Shown: positions 7,589 to 16,018 of the stretch, piece by piece
How positions within the stretch are numbered: position 1 is the first letter of the stretch
How the letters are laid out: each line of letters begins with the position of its first letter
Origin: Hyphomicrobiales bacterium
GTDB taxonomy: Bacteria; Pseudomonadota; Alphaproteobacteria; Rhizobiales; Beijerinckiaceae
DNA length: 54,363 bases
Assembly: GCA_027484655.1 (NCBI GenBank)
Contig: JAIXSM010000059.1
Span: 1 to 54,363 of the forward strand
Direction of reading: 5' to 3'
The notes under the pieces: generated by a model
Told to the model about the DNA's origin: nothing
Database searches by the model: none
The model's input: the letters and a program-made list of their open reading frames with translations, nothing else
Program-made: the position numbers and the translations under genes

Positions 7589-7603
7589 GCATGTATCGCG
7601 CCA
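7589..7603 (-). promoter_or_regulatory. Sigma-54-like promoter for the GT2-regulator operon
   Basis: On the minus strand TGGCGCGATACATGC keeps GG-N10-GC but differs from the consensus at two positions (G for A at the fifth base, A for T before TGC). The RNA would start near 7577, 25 bases before the GTG at 7552. It is weaker than the others but lies in the same back-to-back arrangement as 2826/2957. Confidence 0.4.
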
Positions 7604-7617
7604 GAAGGAGCACCTGC

Positions 7618-8769
7618 ATGCAGCCCGTGGGATATCTAGTTGCGACCTTTCCTGTCCTTTCGGAAACGTTCGTCGGCGAGGAAATCAGGGCTGTCTCGCA
7701 GCGTCGCCCGTTGTCTCTGGCGATTATGAACCTCTCCACAGCGCCGGCCCAACCGGGGGATCTTGCGCTTGCGGAAAGCGCCACCCTGCTGCGCGGCCTC
7801 CCCGCGACCCGGGCCATCGCCGGAGCTCTGCGGCCGGGCGCAAGATGCCTGTCCGCGCTCTGGTTCGCCGCGCGCCAGCAGCGACTTCCACGCCTGTCTC
7901 TCATCTGGAACGGCTGGAAACTCGCAGCGCTCTGGCGGGCGAATGGGTGCGCGCACGTTCATGCCCACTTCGCTGGCGGCGCTGCGGCGCATGCCATTTT
8001 CGCCGCGCGGTGGGGGGGGATGACCGTGAGTTTCGTTTGCCATGGGCACGATTTCTACGTTGAGCCGCAGGACATCCGCATCAAGCTGCGACATGCAGAT
8101 GAGGTTGTGGCCGTGTGCGAGGATCTCGCGCGCGATCTGTGCGCTGTGGAGCCGCAGGCGAAAGTTTCCTGCGTACCCTGCGGCGTCGATCCGGACCGCT
8201 TTACGCCGGGCGACCGAAAGGAAACAAACGGCAAGTTGCTCTTCATTGGCCGGCTTGTGCCGGAGAAAGGCGTGGCCGAATTGCTCGACGCGCTCACCAT
8301 GACGAGGGCGCGGGTGAAGCTGGACATCGTCGGCGACGGCGCGCTGCGCCAAAAGCTGGAAGATCGCGCCGCAGCGCTTGGATTGCAGGATCGCGTGACG
8401 TTCCTGGGCGCGCGAGACCGCACGTGGATCGGCGCCAACGCGGGCGCGTATGAAGCGCTGGTGGCGCCGTTTCGGCGCGGGCCCGATGGCTCGCAGGACA
8501 CTGGACCCCTCGTGGTCAAGGAAGCCATGGCGATGGCGATGCCAGTCATCACGTCCCGATTTATGGGCATGAAGCAAACAGTGACCGAAGACACAGGATT
8601 CCTTGCGGAGCCGGGCGATCCCGAAAGCCTCGCGAAACAAATCGACGACCTGTTCGCTATGGAACCCCTCGCCCGCCGCGCCATGGGCGCGCGCGGACGC
8701 ATGCGCATGCTGGAGCGCTTCACCACCCATGCGCAGGCGGACCGCTTGCTGCGCGTATTCGGCGGCTGA
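7618..8769 (+). CDS. Glycosyltransferase family 4 (WcaL-like)
   Basis: A 383-residue GT-B glycosyltransferase beginning GYLVATFPVLSETFVGEEI, the N-terminal signature of colanic-acid-type enzymes such as WcaL. It has HVHAHFAGGAAAH, IGRLVPEKGVAELLDAL and VGDGALRQKLE. In the donor-binding motif the usual EX7E first glutamate is aspartate (DTGPLVVKEAMA), a variation seen in this subfamily. The start is the ATG at 7618, preceded by AGAAGGAG; the frame is open further upstream but without homology. It is first in a rightward operon with the flippase (one base between them) and the polymerase, behind the promoter at 7565. Confidence 0.92.
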   Translation: MQPVGYLVATFPVLSETFVGEEIRAVSQRRPLSLAIMNLSTAPAQPGDLALAESATLLRGLPATRAIAGALRPGARCLSALWFAARQQRLPRLSLIWNGWKLAALWRANGCAHVHAHFAGGAAAHAIFAARWGGMTVSFVCHGHDFYVEPQDIRIKLRHADEVVAVCEDLARDLCAVEPQAKVSCVPCGVDPDRFTPGDRKETNGKLLFIGRLVPEKGVAELLDALTMTRARVKLDIVGDGALRQKLEDRAAALGLQDRVTFLGARDRTWIGANAGAYEALVAPFRRGPDGSQDTGPLVVKEAMAMAMPVITSRFMGMKQTVTEDTGFLAEPGDPESLAKQIDDLFAMEPLARRAMGARGRMRMLERFTTHAQADRLLRVFGG

Positions 8770-8770
8770 C

Positions 8771-10213
8771 ATGCGCGCTGTGATCGGGCATCTGGGCTGG
8801 TTTGCCCCATACGCTGCGAGCATCGCGCTCACAAAGGGCATGGCGCTCGTCTCCATTCCGCTTGTGACCTCGCAGCTTGCGCCGGACGATTACGGCCGCC
8901 TCGAACTCGTGCTCAGCTTCGTTGAGTTGGCGGGCCTCGCCCTGTCGTTCGCCGCAGCGGATGTGCTCTATCGTCTCGCGGCTGATCGCGGGGGCGCGGA
9001 CGCACGCGCCTGCGCGCGCGACCTCACCGGTCTGGCGCTGTCGCTCGCGCTCGGCATGGGGCTGCTGTTGCAGGCTCTTGTTTATGTGTTCGCCCATCGC
9101 ATTTCGCCGCTCGCGGACCCTGCGCTTCTCGCCATTGGCCTCGCCAGCGCCTCGCTTTCGGGATTGATCGAACTCCCGCTCGCATGGCTGCGGTGGCAGG
9201 GTCGCGCCAACCTGTTCCTGTGCTTCGTGGGAGCGCGTTCGCTGCTTCAGATCGCGGTGATGTGGCTGATGCTCGATGCTGGCTACGGGGCGTGGGGGCT
9301 GCTTCTGGGCAACGCTTGCGTGGATGCTGCGGCGGCCGCTCTGCTGGTTGCGCTGCAATGGCGCGAAACCGGAATCGGCGTCAACGCCGGGACAGCCCGT
9401 CGCGCGTTTCGTTACGGCGGACCGCTTGTGCTGGGCGGCTTCTCGATGTTTGCGCTCGGCGCGTGCGACCGCTGGTTTCTCGCCGGGGCCGTGCCTGTCG
9501 GAGAGATCGCCTTTTATGCGCTGGCGGGCAAGATCGCATGGGCGGTGTCCCTCGCCGTGCAGCCCTTCGGGCTCTGGTGGTATCCACGGCGCCTGCGCGT
9601 CCTTCAGGAAGAAAACGGCTTCGCCCGCAGCGCCGATGCGGTGCTGGCTGGCTTCGGGTTCCTGCTGTGCGGCGCGGTGGGTGTGGCCATGCTGGCGCCG
9701 TTCGCCTTCGAGTGGGTGCTCCCGCCGGCCTATGCGCCCGCCCTCGCCCTGTTGCCCGCCCTGATCGCGGTCGCTGTCCTGCATGAAACGTGCAGTCTCA
9801 TGAATGTGGGCGCCTTCGCAGGCTCAACCGGCGTGCCGCCTCTCGTGGTCAACACCATTGGCGCCGTGGTGGCCGTTGTTGGTTACATCGTGCTTGTACC
9901 GGCCCATGGCGTCGCGGGCGCCATTGCAGCCACCATCGCGGGACACCTTGCACGGCTTATCTGCTTCATCTGGCACGGGCGCGCGCGGGCGCCCATTCCC
10001 TATCGCGCGCCAGCGATGCTCGCGATGGGCGCCGTTGCAGCCGCTGCGGTCGCCTCCTTCGCCGAACTGGCGCCGCTCGCCCGCATGGGCATGGGCGCTT
10101 GCGCTCTGCTCGCCATCGGCGCGCTGGCGGCGTCCCCCATGCTCATGCGCCACATCCGCGACCGCGCGCTCCTTCGCACACAGGCGGCCGTCGCCGGGAA
10201 GGATTGCCCGTGA
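8771..10213 (+). CDS. Polysaccharide flippase (Wzx-like, MOP superfamily)
   Basis: A 480-residue protein made almost entirely of hydrophobic helices (about 12-14), starting MRAVIGHLGWFAPYAASIALTKGM (read in parts). The length and the pattern of short charged loops fit the MOP/Wzx lipid-linked oligosaccharide flippases that move the undecaprenyl-bound repeat unit to the periplasm. LAPDDYGRLELVL near the start is typical of the family (TPEEYG-like). The ATG at 8771 directly follows the glycosyltransferase stop. The stop overlaps the next start (GTGA), coupling it to the polymerase. There are no conserved catalytic residues to check in this family, so assignment rests on topology and context. 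Confidence 0.88.
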   Translation: MRAVIGHLGWFAPYAASIALTKGMALVSIPLVTSQLAPDDYGRLELVLSFVELAGLALSFAAADVLYRLAADRGGADARACARDLTGLALSLALGMGLLLQALVYVFAHRISPLADPALLAIGLASASLSGLIELPLAWLRWQGRANLFLCFVGARSLLQIAVMWLMLDAGYGAWGLLLGNACVDAAAAALLVALQWRETGIGVNAGTARRAFRYGGPLVLGGFSMFALGACDRWFLAGAVPVGEIAFYALAGKIAWAVSLAVQPFGLWWYPRRLRVLQEENGFARSADAVLAGFGFLLCGAVGVAMLAPFAFEWVLPPAYAPALALLPALIAVAVLHETCSLMNVGAFAGSTGVPPLVVNTIGAVVAVVGYIVLVPAHGVAGAIAATIAGHLARLICFIWHGRARAPIPYRAPAMLAMGAVAAAAVASFAELAPLARMGMGACALLAIGALAASPMLMRHIRDRALLRTQAAVAGKDCP

Positions 10214-11646
10214 GCGCAGCAGCGGGTCCGGCAATCGCGGTCTGTCTTACGGTCGCGGCCGGCGCCTTCGGCGCCGTGTACCTGCTGGGCCACCCGCTCG
10301 CCATTGTCCCGCTGGCGGTGCTGCCGCTTGTGTTCGCCGTCGCCGTGCGCTCGCTTGATCGGCCCTTCGATCTTTGCCTTCTGTTTGTGATCTTCTCGTT
10401 TTTCCGCATCCATGAGGTGTTTCCGGTCCTCTATCCGTTTCGCATCCCGATCATGCTGGCGCTGGCGACCTTCGCGGCCCTTGGCTGGAACATGTTCCTG
10501 AAGCGCAGCGTGACCCCGTACTGGTCGACGGACCTGATCGTCTTCCTCATATTTTTCGCGCACATCACCGTCGGCATTGCGTTCGCGACCGATGCGCCGA
10601 CCGCGCTCGGTTACTGGACCGGCACCTACTACAAGATCGCCGTGATGACGCTTGCCATCGCATGGCTGGCGCGGGAGCCGGGCGACTTCGCGCGGCTGAT
10701 CCACGGCATCATTCTCGCTGGCATCTGCGTCGCAGCGGTGGCGCTGTGGAACAAGGCCAACGGGATCGGGCTGGTGGAGGGAACGCGCGTCACCATCGGC
10801 CGCAACATCCGCTCGGCGCTTGGCGACCCTAATGATTTGTCGCTTGTGCTCCTGTTCCCCATGGCGTTCGGCGTCGCGCTGTTCATGACGCGCGGCGTCG
10901 GCGCGGCGCAAAAAACGCTTGGGCTCATCGCAGTGCTGATGATCGCGGCCGCCGTGATCGCGACCCAGAGCCGCGGCGGGCTTCTTGGGATGCTTGCCGT
11001 GTGGGGCGTGGTCGCCAACCGCTATGTAAAAAACAAGTCCATTCTTGTTGTGGGCGGTCTGCTCGCAGCCGTGGCGCTCGCAGCGATGATGGGGCTGTCG
11101 AACCGGCAATCCGGCGGCGCCCATGAGGATGGGCTGGACGAATCCGCAGAGGGTCGAATCCATGCATGGATGGCGGCCATGCGGATGGCGCTCGCGAATC
11201 CGATCTTCGGCGTCGGCCTCGACAACTTCATTCCTAACTACTTTTTCTACACGGACGTATGGCGCGGCACCGTGCACGCGGTTCACTCCACCTGGTTTGT
11301 GGTGATCGCGGAAGGTGGTTTCCCCGGCATCGGGCTCTTTGTCGCGATGATTGTGCTCATGGCGCGCAGCACCATCCGCGCCGCTCGCCTTCTGGAGGCT
11401 GCGGACGCGCCCGCCCCGGCCCGCACCCTGGCTCTGGCGATGCTCGCGGGACTCGCGGGCTTCTGCGTGTCGGGCACGTTCCTCACGCAAGGTTTCACGT
11501 GGCCGATCTATATCAAGCTCGGAATTGTGGTGGCGCTTGACCGTTACGCAAACAGCCACGCGCGCGAAACGCACACGCCTTCGCAAGATGCGAACCGCAA
11601 GCCTTTGCAATTCGCAAATATGCGCCACACGCCGCGTGCGTTCTAA
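10210..11646 (+). CDS. O-antigen ligase/polymerase (Wzy-like)
   Basis: A 478-residue integral membrane protein with about 10-12 helices and the Wzy_C signature: ATQSRGGLLGMLAVWGVV, then a large periplasmic loop containing NPIFGVGLDNFIPNYF and HAVHSTWFVVIAEGGFPG. In this cluster it most likely polymerises the repeat units rather than ligating O-antigen, because no lipid A-core genes are present. I choose the GTG at 10210, overlapping the flippase stop by four bases; the frame is open upstream inside wzx but that part is a shadow. The 3' end of the gene (11580-11618) carries two palindromic motifs that may regulate the next gene. Confidence 0.9.
   Translation: MSAAAGPAIAVCLTVAAGAFGAVYLLGHPLAIVPLAVLPLVFAVAVRSLDRPFDLCLLFVIFSFFRIHEVFPVLYPFRIPIMLALATFAALGWNMFLKRSVTPYWSTDLIVFLIFFAHITVGIAFATDAPTALGYWTGTYYKIAVMTLAIAWLAREPGDFARLIHGIILAGICVAAVALWNKANGIGLVEGTRVTIGRNIRSALGDPNDLSLVLLFPMAFGVALFMTRGVGAAQKTLGLIAVLMIAAAVIATQSRGGLLGMLAVWGVVANRYVKNKSILVVGGLLAAVALAAMMGLSNRQSGGAHEDGLDESAEGRIHAWMAAMRMALANPIFGVGLDNFIPNYFFYTDVWRGTVHAVHSTWFVVIAEGGFPGIGLFVAMIVLMARSTIRAARLLEAADAPAPARTLALAMLAGLAGFCVSGTFLTQGFTWPIYIKLGIVVALDRYANSHARETHTPSQDANRKPLQFANMRHTPRAF
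11580..11594 (+). promoter_or_regulatory. Perfect palindrome, candidate activator site
   Basis: TTCGCA-AGA-TGCGAA is a perfect 6-3-6 inverted repeat. It ends 75 bases before the sigma-54 -24 element at 11670, in the usual range for NtrC-type upstream sites, and lies in the last codons of the polymerase gene. Confidence 0.45.
11604..11618 (+). promoter_or_regulatory. Second palindrome, candidate activator site
   Basis: TTTGC-AATTC-GCAAA is a second inverted repeat, its centre 24 bases from that of the first. It is followed by ATATGCG, so an overlapping TTCGCAAATATGCG can also be read. Paired sites at this spacing suit cooperative binding of a dimeric activator. Confidence 0.4.
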
Positions 11647-11669
11647 CGCCTGATGCGCGGCGCCTGCGA

Positions 11670-11684
11670 TGGCACGGCCATTGC
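11670..11684 (+). promoter_or_regulatory. Sigma-54 promoter for the acyltransferase operon
   Basis: TGGCACGGCCATTGC is an exact TGGCAC-N5-TTGC match with GG at 11671-11672 and GC at 11683-11684. The RNA would start near 11696. Any translation start upstream of that would be untranscribed from this promoter, which favours the GTG at 11764 over an ATG at 11653. Confidence 0.75.
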
Positions 11685-11763
11685 GACGGCCCGGATGATG
11701 CAATCCGCAAACCGGAGCGCCGCGCGTGCCGCCCATCGTCAAGTCGCCCCGCGGGAGACGCCC

Positions 11764-12468
11764 GTGACCAGTCCGGCCGCCTTTCGCGCGTGGATCAAGG
11801 CGCGGGAGACCCCGCTCGCAGACGCGCTCTACCGCATGGCGATGCGCGCCCGCTCGCTGGCGTTTCCTGTCATCCCCGCGCTGCATCGTCCGCTGTATGC
11901 TCTGCATACGGCGGCGCGCGGCGCGCTGGCGACCATTGCGCGCGTGTGCTGGACGACGCCGCTCTTCCAGAGCCGGCTTGAAACCCCGGCTCCGCGACTG
12001 TTCCTGTATGGCGGACTGCCGCTCGTCATCGGCCCGGTGCGGATGCGCTTCGGGGCCGATTGTCGCGTGAGCGGCCAGACCACCATCACAGGACGCACGG
12101 CGGGCGCAGAAGCGCCTGAACTCGTTGTCGGCGCCAACTGCGATGTGGGTTGGCAGACGACCATCGCCGTGGGCCGCCGCGTGGTGCTTGGCGACAATGT
12201 GCGCATCGCGGGGCGCGCATTCCTCGCCGGTTATCCCGGCCACCCGGTAGACGCCCGCGCGCGCGCGGCTGGGCGCCCGGACACCGAGGATCAGGTTGGC
12301 GACATCATTCTTGAAGACGACGTTTGGCTCGCGACCGGCGTCACCGTGCTTGCGGGCGTGCGCATCGGCGCCGGTTCAATCATCGGCGCCAACAGCGTCG
12401 TCACCAAGGATGTGCCGGCGGGCGTGCTCGCCGCCGGAGCCCCTGCCCGCGTCATCCGGCGACTGTGA
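11764..12468 (+). CDS. Hexapeptide-repeat acyltransferase (LbH)
   Basis: A 234-residue acyltransferase whose second half is a left-handed beta-helix: repeated turns of the type VGANCDVGWQTTIAVG, VVLGDNVRIAG, IILEDDVWLATGVTVLAGV and IGAGSIIGANSVVTKDVPAGVLAAG, ending with the usual PARVIRRL. Such enzymes O-acetylate or acylate sugars using acetyl-CoA or acyl-CoA; here it probably decorates the polysaccharide repeat unit. I choose the GTG at 11764, which has GGGAG six bases upstream and lies downstream of the sigma-54 promoter at 11670. The frame is open back to an ATG at 11653, but those residues are Ala/Arg-rich and not family-like. The next gene starts eight bases after the stop. Confidence 0.85.
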   Translation: MTSPAAFRAWIKARETPLADALYRMAMRARSLAFPVIPALHRPLYALHTAARGALATIARVCWTTPLFQSRLETPAPRLFLYGGLPLVIGPVRMRFGADCRVSGQTTITGRTAGAEAPELVVGANCDVGWQTTIAVGRRVVLGDNVRIAGRAFLAGYPGHPVDARARAAGRPDTEDQVGDIILEDDVWLATGVTVLAGVRIGAGSIIGANSVVTKDVPAGVLAAGAPARVIRRL

Positions 12469-12475
12469 GGCTGCC

Positions 12476-13597
12476 ATGGCGCGGGATCTGATCGTTTTCG
12501 GCGAAGACTGGGGGGCGCATCCCTCCTCAACACAACACATTGTCAGCCGCCTTGCGCGGACCCGCCGGGTGTTATGGGTGAATTCAATCGGCCTCCGCAG
12601 GCCGCGCCTTGCCGCGCGGGACGCCGGTCGTCTTGTAGCGAAGGCGCGCGCGGCGCTGGGACAGCGGCCTTCCGCCCGGGTGGAGGCGCCGGCGGGCGTG
12701 CGCGTCGTCGCGCCGTTCGCCGTCTCGTGGCCCGGCAGTCGCGCGGCGGCGGCGTTCAACCGGCGCGTGCTCGGCGCGCGCCTTCGCGCTGAGATTGCAC
12801 GCCACGAGCTGAAAGATCATGCGCTCTGGACCTCCCTGCCGACCGCGCTTCCGCTTGTCGGCGCGTTGGGTGAACGGGCGTGCGTCTACTATTGCGGGGA
12901 TGATTTTGGCGCCCTCGCGGGCGTCGATCACGCGCCGGTCGTCGCCATGGAGCGCGATCTGGCCGCGCGAGCGGATCTCATCATCGCCGCCAGCGAGCCC
13001 CTGGCTGATCGATTTGATGCGCAGCGCACGCTGCTCGCGCCCCACGGCGTCGACTACGACCTGTTCGCCGCGCCCGCGCCGCGCGCGCCGGAACTCGCGA
13101 CCGACCGACCGACGGCGGGCTTTTATGGGAGCCTCGCCGAGTGGATCGACGTCCCGGCGCTCGCCGCCGCCGCGCGCGCGCTGCCGCACTGGGACTTCGT
13201 GTTCATTGGCCCCGTGCAGACGGATGTGAGCGAGCTTGCGGCGCTGCCGAACGTGCGCCTGCTCGGGCCGCGGCCCCATGGCGAGTTGCCCCGCTTCTCC
13301 CAGCATTGGAGCGCATCCTTGCTGCCGTTCCGGGACACGGCCCAGATCCGCGCGTGCAATCCGCTCAAGCTGCGGGAATATCTGGCCGCTGGCTCGCCCA
13401 TCGTCTCGACGTTGTTTCCAGCCATGGCCGCCTACGCGGACTGCCTCACAGTGTGCGCGAACCCCGCTGATCTGGCGCAGGCCATCGAACGCGCCCAAGC
13501 GGACGCCGTTCGCAACGAATTGCGCCGCGCCCGCGTCGCCGCCGAGAGCTGGGACGCCCGCGCCCGGGCTGTCGAAGACGCCATCGAGGCGCTGTAA
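12476..13597 (+). CDS. Glycosyltransferase, GT-B fold (TuaH-like)
   Basis: A 373-residue protein beginning DLIVFGEDWGAHPSSTQHI and RVLWVNSIGLRRP, the pattern of TuaH-type glycosyltransferases. Later: CVYYCGDDF, LIIAASEPLADRF, LLAPHGVDYDLF, AGFYGSLAEWID and a C-terminal LLPFRDTAQIRACNPLKLREYLAAGSPIVST (read in parts) that corresponds to the donor-binding region with NPLK.YE-like residues. It is cytoplasmic or membrane-associated and likely adds one residue of the repeat unit. The ATG at 12476 follows the acyltransferase by seven bases; the stop shares one base with the next start (TAATG). Confidence 0.87.
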   Translation: MARDLIVFGEDWGAHPSSTQHIVSRLARTRRVLWVNSIGLRRPRLAARDAGRLVAKARAALGQRPSARVEAPAGVRVVAPFAVSWPGSRAAAAFNRRVLGARLRAEIARHELKDHALWTSLPTALPLVGALGERACVYYCGDDFGALAGVDHAPVVAMERDLAARADLIIAASEPLADRFDAQRTLLAPHGVDYDLFAAPAPRAPELATDRPTAGFYGSLAEWIDVPALAAAARALPHWDFVFIGPVQTDVSELAALPNVRLLGPRPHGELPRFSQHWSASLLPFRDTAQIRACNPLKLREYLAAGSPIVSTLFPAMAAYADCLTVCANPADLAQAIERAQADAVRNELRRARVAAESWDARARAVEDAIEAL

Positions 13598-15990
13598 TGC
13601 GCGCGCTCCTCGCAGCCTGCTTCGTCGTCGCGATCCATCCCGCGCAGGCGCTTGAATTGCCGCTGTCGCGCGGCGGGCTCGATTACGCCCCCACCGAACC
13701 GCTGCGCGCCAACCCCGGCGACGAGCTGATCCTGCGCGGCGTCGTTCGCGGACAGGCGCCGGTGCGCGCGGTGCTCCGCCTCGATGACAGCGCGTCCAGT
13801 GGCTACGGCTCGCGGGTGAACGACGAGCGTATCCTGCCGCCCGGCCCGTTTGAATGGCGCACCATGCCAGCGGGCGCACAGACCACCGGCGGGCGGCTGA
13901 TCGAAGCGCAGAACATCCGCCGCGTCATCTTTTTCGAGCCGGGCCGCGCCTCCGCCATCGAGCTGACGGGGGCGAGCCTTCGGCCGCCGGATCCGCTGCC
14001 AGCCGGCGCTCAGGGCTACAGCTTCGGCCACGCGAGCGCGCCGCTGCTGCCCGGGTTCGAGCGCGTGGCGGCGGGCGATCCCCGGATCGCGGAGGGGCCG
14101 GGCATTCCGATCCGGCGTCCCGGCGTCGATCCGCTCATCGCCAGCGGACTGCGGGCGGTCGGGCGGCTGCAACTGCCGTGGCCTGCGGGTCGCGTTCGGG
14201 TGAGCCTGTGGACCGAGGACGTGGGCGAATGGGAGACCCTGCCCCACGCCCTGCGTCGCCGCATACGTGTGAACGGCGTTGATCTCCATGACGCGCACTT
14301 CACCCCCGCCCAGTGGGTTGAGCGCCGCTATCTCGCCAACCGGGATGCGGAGGCCTCCAACGGCGCTGACTCATGGGAGACGTATGGCGTCCGTCGCGGC
14401 GGCCTCATCACCGGCGAGGTGGACGTGCGCGACCAGGGGGTGCGCATCGAGTTCGCCGGCGAGTCGCCCGTGTCCACGTTCGTGTCGGCGGTGCTGCTGG
14501 AGCCTGCCGGCCAACGCGCGGGCCTCGACGAGGCGCAGGCGCGCCGGGCGCGCTGGTTCCGCTCTTATTGGCGGGTGGGCGCGCCGCGCCTGTCTACAGC
14601 GCCGATCATCCGCTTTCCCGCGACGGGCGACGCGGTGGCCCAGGCCATCCGGATCACCGTCGCGCCGGGAACAGGGGCTGCGTTCGCTTTCAGCGTCCGG
14701 CCCGACGGTCAGACCGCCGCCCATCGTGTGACGATCACAGCGCCGGCCTCTTCTTCCGCCTCGGTGCAAGCGGACCTCTGGGCGGCGCAACGCAGGCTGG
14801 AGCGCAGCGACGTGGCGCTCAATCTCCTCACCCCTGCGAGCGCGTTCCTGCGGGGCGACGCCTCCGCCCTGCCCCTGCGGGCGGGCGAAGAGCGCGCCTA
14901 TGTGGGCTGGGCGCAGGCGCCGGAGGGCGCGCCCGGGGACATTTACGAGGGCTCGATCCTGATCGCGACGGAGGGCGCCTCGGTCACGGTTCCGCTGGTC
15001 GTGGAAACGCTAGCCGTGAACCTGCCTGCGGCTCCACGGCCCGCGGGTTTTTATCTCGACGAGGCGCCGCACCTGACGTGGTTTCCCGGGCTCGGGGCCG
15101 AGCGCCGGCGCCAGCTCGCCTGTGACCTCAGGCTCCTCGCGGACCTTGGGATTCGTGGCAACGCCCCGGCGCTGGCGACGCCCCTGCGAGACGAGGAAGA
15201 CCGGTTCATCGTCGATGCGCTGACCGCCGCGGCGTCCGGGGTCGCAGCGCCCTGGCTTGCTTACGCGCCCGCCAAGCGCGTGCGCCAGCAACTGGGCGCC
15301 GCCCCGGGCGCCGCTCGCCTCGCCGCCGCCGCCGCCGCGCTCCGCACGCTTGGTATGCCGGCGCCGTTGTGGAGCGTCGCGGACGAGCCCAGCAATTTCG
15401 ACCATAGCGAGGGCGATCTGCGCGGCTGGATCAGCGCCCTGCGCGCCGCCGATCCCAAGGCGCGTCTCGCCGCCCAACTGAACAGCCCGAAAGACGCCGC
15501 GCTGCTGCCGTTTCTCGATGTCGCCATCGTCAACGAAGGTTTTGGCATTGATGTGGAGGACATCCGCCGCGCGTCCCGCGGCGGGCGTGAGGTGTGGCTC
15601 TACAATACCGCGCGCCCGCGCCTGACAGCAGGCTACTGGCTCGCGGCGACAGGCGCCGCCCGCTACGTCCAATGGCACGCGCGAATGCCGACGGCGGATC
15701 CGTTCGATCCAACCGACGGGCGCGAGGGCGATGTGCAGATGTTCTTTCCGACACTGCAAGCCTGCCCCGAGCGACCTGACATTCACATCGATGTCCTCGC
15801 CATGGCCGAGGGTGTTGTCGATCAACGATGGATGGAGTGGTTGCGCACCCGCAGGGAGCCCGCCGCCGTTGCGCTGCTGCGCGAGATCGACGGACGGTTG
15901 CCGCGACGCTGGAAAGACGCGCTAGCGGGTGAAGCGCGCGCCCACGAGATACGCGCGGCCATCGAAGACCTCGCCAGACGATTGAATTGA
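13597..15990 (+). CDS. Secreted glycoside-hydrolase-like protein (DUF4091-type)
   Basis: A 797-residue protein with a signal peptide (MRALLAACFVVAIHPAQA). The first ~470 residues are beta-rich and unassigned. The C-terminal ~320 residues look like a TIM-barrel glycosidase domain of the DUF4091 kind: GFYLDEAPHLTWFPG, PLWSVADEPSNFDHSE (the DEP acid pair is the likely catalytic site), AIVNEGFGID, and EVWLYNTARPRLTAGYWLAA followed by ARYVQWHA. In a polysaccharide cluster a periplasmic hydrolase may trim or release the polymer or clear stalled chains. The start shares one base with the preceding stop. Only the fold is inferred; no substrate can be read from the sequence. Confidence 0.7.
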   Translation: MRALLAACFVVAIHPAQALELPLSRGGLDYAPTEPLRANPGDELILRGVVRGQAPVRAVLRLDDSASSGYGSRVNDERILPPGPFEWRTMPAGAQTTGGRLIEAQNIRRVIFFEPGRASAIELTGASLRPPDPLPAGAQGYSFGHASAPLLPGFERVAAGDPRIAEGPGIPIRRPGVDPLIASGLRAVGRLQLPWPAGRVRVSLWTEDVGEWETLPHALRRRIRVNGVDLHDAHFTPAQWVERRYLANRDAEASNGADSWETYGVRRGGLITGEVDVRDQGVRIEFAGESPVSTFVSAVLLEPAGQRAGLDEAQARRARWFRSYWRVGAPRLSTAPIIRFPATGDAVAQAIRITVAPGTGAAFAFSVRPDGQTAAHRVTITAPASSSASVQADLWAAQRRLERSDVALNLLTPASAFLRGDASALPLRAGEERAYVGWAQAPEGAPGDIYEGSILIATEGASVTVPLVVETLAVNLPAAPRPAGFYLDEAPHLTWFPGLGAERRRQLACDLRLLADLGIRGNAPALATPLRDEEDRFIVDALTAAASGVAAPWLAYAPAKRVRQQLGAAPGAARLAAAAAALRTLGMPAPLWSVADEPSNFDHSEGDLRGWISALRAADPKARLAAQLNSPKDAALLPFLDVAIVNEGFGIDVEDIRRASRGGREVWLYNTARPRLTAGYWLAATGAARYVQWHARMPTADPFDPTDGREGDVQMFFPTLQACPERPDIHIDVLAMAEGVVDQRWMEWLRTRREPAAVALLREIDGRLPRRWKDALAGEARAHEIRAAIEDLARRLN

Positions 15991-16018
15991 AACCGTCCTC
16001 CTTCAGGAGTTCAACGCA

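Noticed and set aside
9972-9990. Other TGGCAC strings as sigma-54 promoters (also near 15673, 23897, 38692, 41280, 45290)
   Set aside because: None has GC at the required N10 spacing, and most lie inside genes away from starts.
10000-12243. Long open minus-strand frame (747 codons) opposite the flippase, polymerase and acyltransferase genes
   Set aside because: It is Arg/His/Gln-rich without any domain, and the plus strand encodes clear membrane proteins. It is a high-GC antisense shadow, as are similar frames at 12584-13879, 20430-21932, 23173-24459 and 43645-44355.
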